Assembly: GCA_049999725.1 (NCBI GenBank)
Contig: JBNGIS010020547.1
Span: forward strand, 1 to 28,788
Direction of reading: 5' to 3'
DNA: 28,788 bases
From: Haplomitrium mnioides
Taxonomy: Eukaryota; Marchantiophyta; Haplomitriopsida; Calobryales
Part shown: piece after piece, positions 10,561 to 19,576 of the stretch
Position numbering within the stretch: the stretch's first letter is position 1
How the letters are laid out: every line of letters starts with the position of its first letter
Program-made: the position numbers and the translations under genes
Notes under the pieces: model-generated
What the model was told of the DNA's origin: nothing
Seen by the model: only the letters and a program-made list of their open reading frames with translations
The model's database searches: none

Positions 10561-10849
10561 CTAACCACCTTTTAGTTTAAGACTCCAAGTGCAAGGGAAT
10601 TCATTTTTATTAAAAACTTATTGTTGCTTTTTGAGACCCTTCATGCAAAAGACACTCCTCCCAACCTTTTTTCAAATTCTCAATTGCAATACCTCCTTCT
10701 TAATGTTATTAGTATACATTGATTTAATTTGTGGTGTAGTAAAAAATAATTGCCAATTGTTTATTCATCATGACCAACAAATAAAAGAAAGAACAAGCTC
10801 AACATCTTCAAAAAAAACCTATTCAACACATGCCAAACTATTCTCACAC

Positions 10850-11130
10850 AAAACAATAGGGTTATTAAAACAAACAATGCAACCACAATGCAATCTTATG
10901 TAACCAAGCATCCTCTTTAACCAAATACACTTCATACTAGACTCATATAGTGCAATAATCACATCATGATAAGAAGAGGTAGAAGTTTAAGTATGTTTAG
11001 TATTCTTCTAGGATTGAGTTGTAGTACCATAAAAGAATATATACCTAGTTTGTGATTTTGCATCGTTTGTATTAGATAGATTATCATATCCAACACTAGT
11101 ATAACTGGTGAGTTCTTGTCAGTGTGTTTG
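10850..11130 (-). pseudogene. Copia RNase H remnant
   Basis: The minus strand reads GYDNLSNTNDAKSQTRYIFF, then TSTSSYHDVIIALYESSMKC and IWLKRMLGYI, matching the copia RNase H pattern (SQTGY, ATSSxHxEIxAL, ExxWLR). It is followed by NNPIVLCENSLACVE, the catalytic-region strand with an E for D change. The ordering after RT confirms the copia layout. The 3' remainder to about 10640 is only faintly recognisable. Confidence 0.7.
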
Positions 11131-11269
11131 GGATTTTAAAAAGTCCCATGTCTATGGTTTCTTGTAAGTATCAAAATATATGTTTGATACCATTCCAATG
11201 TAGTATAGTTGGTTGTGATCTATATCTAGCAAGCAAGTTCACAAAAAAGGGAATGTCAAGACAAGTTTG

Positions 11270-12360
11270 ATTTGCTAGAAATATACGAGCACCAATGGCT
11301 AAGATATAAGGTGTCTCATATCTAAGTAAGAGCTCAATTTTAATTCTCTTTTAAAACATATATTTATCTCGATCCAACATAGATATCTCCACTAGAGAAG
11401 TAATTCGATGAGCTTTATCCATATTAAATTGTTTGAGAATCTTTTTAGTATATGTACTTTGATTTAATAGTATGCCATCTTCTAGTTACTCAAATTGAAG
11501 GCCTAAACAACAATTGGTCTTGCCAATATACTTCATATTGAAAATTTTCTTAAACATCTTATTGGTATGTGTAAGTAAGTGTTGATGACCAAAAAGATTA
11601 ATATCATCAATATATATCGCAACAAATATAAATTCATTGTTTATATGTTTGATTAATAAGCACAATGCAATGTCTTCATTGCAAAACCTCATAGCTAACA
11701 TCTCTTTTTGAAATCTCTGATACCAAATTCTACCAATTTTTTTATATACAGATGTCATGATACAAACAACCTATCCATCTTTGGCTACATGCATGAATCG
11801 ATGTAGAGGAGAAGCAATAAATCCACTCTCTAGTATATGCATCTGAGGGACTATAGGTCAATGTCCAATACTCACTCCACTAGGCCTCATAGTGGTATGG
11901 TGTGTTAAAATAGATGTATAGCTCTAAGGTTTCTCTTTGAAGACATGCTCTTTTTGAATAGGATACATGTTCTTGATAGTTAGCTCTAGGGGTGCTTTCA
12001 TATAAATCTAGGTATCCAATAACACATAAAAGTATGTTGTTACTATATCCATCTCATGTATCATAAGCTCATGTCTTAGAGAAATCCAACCAAGAACCGA
12101 TACATGGTAACATCTATTACAAGGGTGCATATGAGATCAAAGTCTCTCCAAGGTATCTGTATATATCCTTTGGTTACAAGGTGTGCTTTATGTCTGATAA
12201 TATTGCCTTTAGCATCACATTTTTTGGACAACTATCTAGTAATAACCAATCAAGTGGGTGTTAAAGGGTGCTAAAATAACATGTCCAAACACTTTACTCT
12301 GGATCATAGAATCAAATTCGGAATTCATAGCCTTTTTTCATTCCAAACAGTCAAAGTTTT
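11270..12360 (-). pseudogene. Copia reverse transcriptase remnant
   Basis: The clearest piece (11758-11486) reads GRIWYQRFQKEML, NEFIFVAIYIDDINLFG and MKYIGKTNCCLGLQFE. IYIDDINLFG is the catalytic YxDD box of copia RT, and the WYxRF and LGKxxxxLGL segments are the flanking palm and thumb signatures. Downstream (about 11480-11270) NQSTYTKKILKQFNMDKAH continues the family pattern. Upstream, in a different frame, W-x-AMKFEFDS near 12330 marks the RT start. The element is broken by many stops, although the catalytic aspartates remain. Confidence 0.85.
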
Positions 12361-13087
12361 CTTGTGCTTCCTTGATAGCCTTTTGATCAAGTGGAATATC
12401 AGAAATAGTATGAGAAATTATATAGAAAAATGATAATCTATTTGCACATTCTCTCTTTGCCAATAAATCTTAGTATTCATATAGTGAATGGAAATTTTCT
12501 TGTTGTTTAGGATCTCCAAAGGAGTGTTTATTGGCTGAGGTATGGGTGTAGCAAATGATGATAACACATTTATAAAAGGTGTGATCCTCTGAGTAGAAAC
12601 TCTTTGCATGAGTTAAGGGTCTTTTCCATTTATATAACGTCCTTACTCACTCGTTGTGGCTTATCAATCATTGGTTTTGTCAAAGCTTACAATCATAAAT
12701 GGACATTCACATCATGTAATATATGGGATCTACTCACTTGTGCAATCTCATTGAATGCATCTCGCAATTTTTCAATTGTCTTTCTCAATTGTAAAATCCT
12801 CCTAATTTCCTCCTCACATTGCCTCATTCTTGGATCATTCTATAAAGAGGATGAAGTTGACCATCACAATTCTTTTGGTGTGATGGTTGTATTACCTTTT
12901 TCTCAAACAAGGATGGAAATATATCCCCATTGAAATGGCATTATGAAAGTTTGGCTTGAAATACATCCGACGTAGATGGTTCCAAATAGTGAATAATAGA
13001 AGGGGAATCACATCCTACAAATATCTCTTTTTGCCTTGAAAACCCATCTTTGTCCTCTTAGATCATATAATCGGGGCTAAGACTTAA

Positions 13088-13167
13088 CAACCAAATGTAT
13101 GAAGATGTGATACATCTGGATTATTACCAACCAAATGTATGAAGATGTGATACATCTGGATTATTAC
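13088..13167. repeat. Perfect 40-bp tandem duplication in copia remnant
   Basis: Two identical 40-bp copies (13088-13127 and 13128-13167), each containing CCAAATGTATGAAGATGTGA. They lie in the integrase to RT linker of the minus-strand copia element. Perfect identity inside a strongly decayed element means the duplication is recent. Confidence 0.95.
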
Positions 13168-13271
13168 CAAATACAAGCTGGTGAGGGGTTAGGGAGTTAA
13201 ATACAAATGATATGTATTTCAGCAAAGATGCTGCATGTAGTATGGCATGACCCCAAGCTAAAACAAGTAGC

Positions 13272-14262
13272 TTAGAGTGCATCAAAAGTGGTTGTACAAT
13301 CATGTGAATGATGTATTACTCTTTTAACAATTTCATTGTGAAAATGGGCATATACGACATAGTATTGTATGTCAATATCAATAGTCATACAAAAATCCTC
13401 AAATGTCTTGGACTTAAACTCTCCAACATTGTCAACTCTCATAATTCTGATTCGATTTCTTAGAAATTGTGTTTTCAGCTTCAAAAATATGCTCCAAAAT
13501 TCTGGGAAAGACTAGATTTTGAGTGGAGAGCAAAGAAATTTGTGACCATTTCAAAGATACACATATGATAACCAACAAATATCTGAAAGGTCTACTTGGT
13601 GGGTCAATAGAACCACACACATCTCCGTGGATTCTTTCTAGAAATCTAGGCATCTCTAAGGTTGTTCTAGAGATGGATGGTATGACCAGCTTCCCTTGAG
13701 AGCATACAATACATGGTCTCTTGATGAATCTAGGATTCATAGTAGAGAGGATGCTTAAGATCACTCGTATCATTCTTTAAAACATGGTATTTTTTGGTTG
13801 TCTTAACCTCTTATGCCAAAGTTTAGCTATATCATCTTGTGGTGCATCGATATGAAAAGGATGCCATTGTGTGACATAAAAACCAAGCGGATATGCAAAT
13901 AAGGTTTCCTTTATTTTCATGTCTTGAAGAGTCTTTTCTAGAATATGTAAGACTTCCTGGTTATGTCTAGTACTAGTATGTACATAGAAACCATTTGCAC
14001 TAATATCTTTAAAATTTATTAAGTTTTTGGTTGGTCTTGGTGCATCAATTTGATTACTACCCATTATAGCAATCATTTGACTATGAGAAGGTAAAATCTC
14101 ATAAAAAAAACATGTCTTGCTCTTGAGAGTAGTGTGGATTGTCCCACTATCTATGATACATGTTTTAATATTTCCTAAAGGTAGTGTATCAAAAATCTCA
14201 TAGTGATCTATTGTATGATTTTCTATAGGTAAGTCTTCTTCAACAATGAAATCTTCAAGCAT
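13272..14262 (-). pseudogene. Copia protease and integrase remnant
   Basis: 14262-13777 is open for 161 codons. It includes CIIDSGTIHTTLKSK (protease active-site D-S-G), a strand segment MIAIMGSNQI, and at its end AKLWHKRLRQP, the LWHxRLGHP signature before integrase. The next frame (13773-13432) has CIVCSQGK (second half of the HHCC zinc site), FLERIHGDVCGSI (first catalytic Asp) and PFRYLLVII. A third frame (13484-13272) has RIMRVDNVGEFKSKTFEDFC (second catalytic Asp) and a broken E region HNEIVKRVIH. A Gly to Arg change in LWHKRLRQ and the frameshifts mark it as dead. Confidence 0.8.
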
Positions 14263-14279
14263 TTGTTCTTTCTCCTAGA

Positions 14280-15240
14280 AAGTCTTATGTAATTCTGGTA
14301 GGGCTGCAGCCTTGCTGTTCTTATATAACGCCACCAAGTGGGTTGGAATCTTGCATTGCTTCTGTGACTATCCCTTGGTGCCACATTTGAAACTTGTGAC
14401 AACTCTGAAATTAATGTTGTTGATAAGTTGTATTTTGGTATCAACTGGAGGTCTTCCACCTCTATTGGGTCTCAAGTCTGATCTACCATGACTACTGCAT
14501 CCTCTAACCCTCCTCTTGAACTTTGAAATTTTCCTCTCCTTGCAATTCTGACTCCTCTTGAGGATTGTCTTCTATTTTAGGCAGATTCCCTTCTTGGATT
14601 CCACTTATTGGTACTAGTAGGCATGTTAAAAGTTTGTCTCAGTAATTGGGATAAAGGGAAAAGCCCATGGAGGTCAAGTATTGGCATTCTTTAGTAGGAG
14701 ATCATGATGCTTCTCAGCAAGTAGCATGTATACTATTAACTTTGTGTATCTACTGAATCTCAAGTTTCTGTATTGTGCAAAAAAGATTATGCTTGTAGGA
14801 TGAAATTAGGATAAGGTCTTTTCAATCTATTCATCATCTTCCACAAGCTACCCACAAAGAGCTAACTCAGATGTGATTTTGAACAATTCACTATTATACT
14901 TTTTCAATTGTTATAAGTCTTGAACTTTGAGGTTGATCCAATCATGTTTGGCTATGAGCAAATGGATGGTCTTCGTATGATCAGATCTGTCCTTGAGGTT
15001 TCCTCATAGAATTATGGGATTTCTCTCATTTATATATTGAATTTTCAAATGGTCATCAAAGTGATGTCTCAAGAAACCAATGCATATGCTTTCTGTTGCA
15101 AGGTATTTTCTTCATATGTACAAAAATGTGTGCTCTAGTCCCTTAGAGGCTAGATAGGTTGTTGCATCAATCGACCATGAGAGATAGTTCTCTCCAGCAA
15201 TGGTGAGTGCTTTGAGGCTGATTTTTTCTATATTGCTTTG
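14280..15240 (-). pseudogene. Copia gag remnant (UBN2 domain and zinc knuckle)
   Basis: In shifting minus-strand frames the sequence reads LKALTIAGENYLSWSIDA at about 15220-15165, then ATTYLASKGLEHTF, RSDHTKTIHLLIAKHDWINL (about 14985-14930) and KYNSELFKITSELALCG. This is the familiar plant copia gag pattern, with a capsid-like domain binding its own RNA into particles. Near 14430-14330 a decayed CCHC knuckle is followed by an IPTHLVALYK-like segment that usually trails the knuckle in this clade. No intact start codon; at least six disruptions. Confidence 0.7.
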
Positions 15241-15488
15241 TATGAAATAATTGAAATTTTTTTGAATTGAATTCTATCTGTATCTTACATTCCACTCTTA
15301 ATTCAAATTTAGTCACCTAAAATATGTATATAGAAACAAATGTTGTTATCTTAGTTAAATTTATCAAAAATTTGTAGAATTCAAAATATGTGTAATTGGA
15401 TTTAGTTGAAATTCTTCTCTAAATAGTTGATCAAGATCAAATGGTGTTTGTATAGTTCTAATTAGCACTAGTTTCACTTGAGCTTGTG
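15241..15488. other. Unassigned AT-rich sequence upstream of copia gag
   Basis: AT-rich, no gene. By position it should hold the leader and 5' LTR end of the minus-strand copia element, but I do not see a methionine-tRNA primer-binding site complement here. Confidence 0.4.
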
Positions 15489-15588
15489 NNNNNNNNNNNN
15501 NNNNNNNNNNNNNNNNNNNNNNNNNNNNNNNNNNNNNNNNNNNNNNNNNNNNNNNNNNNNNNNNNNNNNNNNNNNNNNNNNNNNNNNN
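15489..15588. other. Assembly gap, 100 N
   Basis: Exactly 100 ambiguous bases, the usual placeholder for a gap of unknown size. Sequence on the two sides should not be assumed contiguous. Confidence 0.99.
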
Positions 15589-16060
15589 GGTTTTCCCATT
15601 CTATTCACTTTTTGTTGCTTTGTTAATTCGGTACTTCACAAGCTCGTGGTGTTCTTTTTTAGTTTAGGGCTTCAACAAGTTGCTCACTATTGGAGTCACT
15701 TCTTTAGTGGTTTTTTCTTCACAGCATGCTCTTTGGCAAGTGAGACGGAGTTATTGCTTCAAGTTTTTGTTTTCTTTGTGTAATAATGTGCCTCTTCTTT
15801 GAATAGGGTTTCCTTCCTAGAGATACCCATTCAAGGTTTCTTTGATTTATTCTCGAACATAGCCAAGCATTCTTCTTTGTATTTGATCTTCATTTTCTGT
15901 TTTGTAAATTTGGTTTCGTCTATTTGTAGATTTGTTTTGAATAAGGTTACTTCTTAGATCGATTCGGTAATGTAGAAGTTTTGCAGCTCGTGATACGTCG
16001 AGAACTTTAGAAGGACAGAGATAAATCGCCTTCATAGGAAATAGCCTTCACTTTGGGAAG
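15589..16060. other. Unassigned sequence after gap
   Basis: T-rich sequence with short open frames only. It may belong to a copia LTR or to the remainder of the integrase fragment that follows at 16060-16560, but no motif supports a firm assignment. Confidence 0.4.
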
Positions 16061-16560
16061 CATTTTTTCAAAAGAAATCTAGCAACTACTATTTACTCCA
16101 TCCACTATCAAAATCTTCTTTAAAATACTAACCTCGTTGATTATTTGTTGAGAAACTCTTGAAACGTATTAAGGACTTAATACTTGGACTTCATTACATA
16201 CACAAATGATTTCTCCATTTTTGTCATATTTGAATGTACATACACAAATGATTTCTCCATTTTTGTCATATTTGAATGTCGCAAAGTACCGTGCTCCACC
16301 ACAAGCACATACAAAAGACTGCATGTATCACTTACCAAATAGAACTTGTGGTTTGTTGCACTATATAATCTCTTAGTCACAAGCTAGTGATGTTTACTTC
16401 TTTACATACATGATTTTCAAAAAAAGTCCTACCTTGAAATAATGCAAATTCTTAAACAAACTTTGGAGTTTGTATACATTATCAACACAAAGATGTCCTA
16501 ACCTTCTCAGCCATAACTATTGTAGAGTAACTGGTGCGGCGGCATTTTGCCCTAAAATGG
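16060..16560 (-). mobile_element. Ty1/copia integrase fragment (second element)
   Basis: On the minus strand the sequence shows a degenerate W-x-RRLGHL segment near 16515-16495 (LWHxRLGH box), then a Cys-Lys remnant of the zinc site, and GGARYFATFKYDKNGEI near 16300-16240. The last matches the GxxYFxTFxDDxSR block at the start of the integrase core, here with D to Y changes. It is not contiguous with the larger copia element, whose own integrase is at 13.3-13.8 kb, so it is a separate insertion or fragment. Several stops. Confidence 0.6.
16196..16279. repeat. Perfect 42-bp tandem duplication in copia integrase fragment
   Basis: Two identical 42-bp copies (16196-16237 and 16238-16279), each containing CACAAATGATTTCTCCATTT. 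Being 14 codons long, it duplicates TFKYDKNGEIICVC in frame on the minus strand. Confidence 0.95.
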
Positions 16561-16737
16561 TGACTCCAAGGGTCCCTGTGTTCTTTTCCATATAACTACA
16601 AATTCAGATTTGTCCACATACATATTCTTTTTCCATTTCTTCCGAAACCCACTTTTCCAGAACTACAAATTCCAACTTACCAGTACATATATCCTTATCC
16701 CAAGTCTCCCAAAATTCCAAGTGCATGCCTCATCAAG

Positions 16738-19130
16738 TTTTATAAATTTGGAGACGAGAACCAGATACCCTGTTAAGGAACCGGAACGCAATGGCAAGTT
16801 TCTAATTGTGGTGACACAAACAATACCTTCTCTTCTTTCTCTACATCATGTAGAACAAAACAGGCATCTGGCTCATACCCTGCCTCCCTTCATCTGCTCA
16901 GAAAATCTCTCTAGTAATGCATGTCTTTCGTTAAGTTGAGATGAGCCTGGTCATCCACCACAAATGAATGAACACGACTGCCCACCTAAATCCAGGTACC
17001 CCCAGGCAGTTTCCTCACACCCCTTTCCTTCATCAATTCTCTTATCCTGTCATAGCTACGGCATTGGCCAGCAGCACATAGGCAGCAGCATTACCAGGAT
17101 CCAATTCAAACATTTGGTGTGCTATCTGCTTTCCCATCTGCACATTGTTGTAATTTCAACAGGCACTCAACAAGGACATCAATGCAATACTATCTTCAGT
17201 GATTTCAGGTTCACTTCTAACAAACATGTCAGCTTCATCTAGATGACCAGCTCGGCCCAGAATGTCCACCATGCACACGTAATGCTCCACTGCAGGCAAA
17301 ACACCATAAACTGAACTCATGAATTCAAACAATCGGATCCCTTCGTCCACAAATCCTGCATGGCTACAAGCTGAAAGAAGACAAGTAAAGACAAACCCAT
17401 TCATTTCTGCACCACCACACCTGCCACCCCAAATCTTTATTTGCAAGGCCATGCATTGCAAACCCAGCCAGCATGGCACCCCTCGAGACCACATTACGCA
17501 TAGGCATTTTAATACCTTTTCTGCATCCCACATTTTGCATACATATCAACAAGGTACTTGCCACAAACACATCAGACTCGCAGCCACTGCCAATTATTTG
17601 TAAATGGATTAGCTTTCCTTCTTCCAGTGTCATCAGACTGGCACACGCTTTCAAAACCAATACAAAGCACACAGAACTTGGCTCCACTCCTTCTGCTTGC
17701 ATTTGTTGGAATAGATTCAGTGCCTTTGGTGCCTTTTCACAATTCACATATCCACCAACCATGGAACCCCACAGACCACATGCTGAGTAGGCATTTTCTG
17801 GAATACGCTTTCTGCATCTGCTATGCTCCCAAATCCTCACGAACACATCAGACTTGCAACCACTGCAAATTATTTGTAACTGGATTAATTACTTCTTCCA
17901 GTGCCATCAGACTGGCACATGCCCCCACAACCAATATGAAGGACACGGAATCTGGGTCCACTCCTGCTGCTTCCATTTGTTGGAATAGATTCAGTGCATT
18001 TTGCAGTTTCTCGCAATTCAGGTATCGAACAAGCATGGCACCACACAAGACCACATTACAAGTAGGCATTTTCTAGAATATGCTTCTGCAGCTGCTATAT
18101 TCTCGCATTTGGCATACATATCCACAAGGGTACTCCCCACAACCACATCAGACTCACAAATGATGCGCCTTCCTTCTTCGAGTGCCATCAGACTGCCACA
18201 TGCTTTCAAAGCCAGCACAAAGGATACAGAATATGGCTCCCCTGTTGCAGCTTTCATTTGTCGGAATAGAGCCAGTGCCTTTTGCGCTTCTTCTCAGTGC
18301 ACATATTCACCAAGCATGGCACCCCACGACATCACGAGTAGGCATTTTCTGGAACATGTTTTTTGCCTCTGATATGCTCCTTCATTTGGCATACATACCC
18401 ACAAGGGTACTTACTCCCCACAAACACATCAGACTGGCACCCGCTTTCAATTATCTGTATATGGACACGTTTACCTTCCACTAAGGATCCTAAATTGGCA
18501 CACGCTTTCAGGACGGTCACAAAAATAAACTTGTCGGGTTTCACTGCTTCTGCTTGCCTATGGTGATACAATGCCATTGCATCCTTCTCTCAGCAAGATT
18601 TCACACATCTAGAAAGCATAGCATTCCAAGAGTAAAGGCTCTGTGGAAGAGAACCGGGTACCATTGATGCCAGCTCTGTTTTAATCCATGAGGGATTTGC
18701 TCTGCTGATCAATCGCAGTCCAACCCCGGTTACCTAATGTTTGAAATCAGGATACTTGGGGTTTACCAACGGACCAGAGATCCAAATCCAGCTACATCAG
18801 GGACCACGCACATTGCGAAATTGAGACCTTAATAAAATAAAACCACTTTCATAGTTTGAAAGTTGCACCTTATTCATTGTGTGATCCCACCATTTTGAAG
18901 GATCGGAGAAAAACTGCCACCACAGTTCCTCCACACCATTGTGTCCAGCAATAACCAGAGATATAATTTATAACCCCAAAAGTCACTTCGCTCTGTTTGA
19001 AACAAAGACCACAGGAATATGTGCAATATCTGCATTGATATACCTCACCTTGGTTTGCAGAAGTAGCTACAGTAGAATTCGTAAGGCACTGCCACAAGAT
19101 CTTGTGTTCATCGCCACAAGATTCGAGAAG
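16738..19130 (-). pseudogene. PPR-DYW pseudogene (tandem duplicate of the intact gene)
   Basis: Collinear on the minus strand with the intact gene at 19577-22191. The exon 2 equivalent (about 18950-18868) keeps VEELWWQFFSDPSKWWDH and the AAG|GTGCAAC donor. The exon 1 equivalent (around 19110-19040) has a frameshift or stop in the presequence, the first acceptor has changed from TTGCAG to TTGCTG, and the second acceptor AG is lost. In the body, TCTTGCTGAGAG gives a stop where the intact copy has TCTTGTCGAGAG, and the four PLS modules (about 18650-17400) are split over at least five frames. The body is about 100 bp shorter than the intact copy. Similarity stops at about 16738, inside the DYW domain, so the CxxC and terminal Asp-Tyr-Trp are absent. 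Clearly non-functional. Confidence 0.93.
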
Positions 19131-19576
19131 TAATCGTGAAAACCCAGTCTGCGGAACACAGCATTTTCTCGTTGAAATACAGTATGCCAAATGACTTGCT
19201 CCCACTTTTTCTAGTAGGCTGGATCATTTCCGACCATGACGAGTGTAATGGATGATGCTTGTCCGGGGATGACAACTATGAACTAAACTATTTTGGGCAC
19301 CGATGGCAACTTTTTGTAACACTCCGGTACTAGTAGAGGAACTGTATTTTCATTACTACATGGTGGAGCTTTTGTAATCCTTTTCAAGGAACACGGTCAT
19401 TTTATCACCGAAATCAACACTTGAGTATAGGAAAGAAGTCCATGCATGCTTGGGTAAGATATACTCAGACACTAGAAAGCAAAGTGTCACGACTTTCCAT
19501 ACTTCAGCTCCAGAGCATTGCCCCTTATGTTTTCGGAGGTAGTAGTTTAAGATAACATGTGGATGAAAGAGAGCAA
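19131..19576. other. Duplicated 5' flank of the PPR pseudogene and 3' flank of the intact PPR gene
   Basis: About 19280-19390 matches 22385-22490 (shared CAACGGCAAC/GATGGCAAC TTTTT and ACACTCCGG blocks), which places the upstream end of the duplicated unit at about 19390 in one copy and 22490 in the other. The remainder, 19391-19576, is single-copy and forms the 3' flank of the intact PPR gene. No polyadenylation signal is obvious. Confidence 0.6.

Larger units (their letters stand above)
10640..15240 (-). mobile_element. Degraded Ty1/copia LTR-retrotransposon (internal region)
   Basis: Copia domain order reads down the minus strand: gag (UBN2 type) from about 15240, zinc knuckle near 14400, aspartic protease with IIDSGT near 14160, GAG-pre-integrase LWHKRL near 13800, integrase 13770-13270, reverse transcriptase about 12360-11270, RNase H about 11130-10850. 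That is the Pseudoviridae-type order with integrase before RT and about the usual 4.2-4.6 kb. Multiple stops and frameshifts throughout; not functional. No convincing LTR or primer-binding site was found: the 5' side runs into unassigned sequence and the N gap, and the 3' side meets the composite repeat at 9475-10560. Confidence 0.85.

Noticed and set aside
12604-12933. 109-residue plus-strand protein
   Set aside because: It is antisense to the copia element between integrase and RT and has no recognisable domain.
15478-15783. 101-residue protein crossing the N run
   Set aside because: The frame exists only because the 100 N are read through; there is no evidence of continuity.
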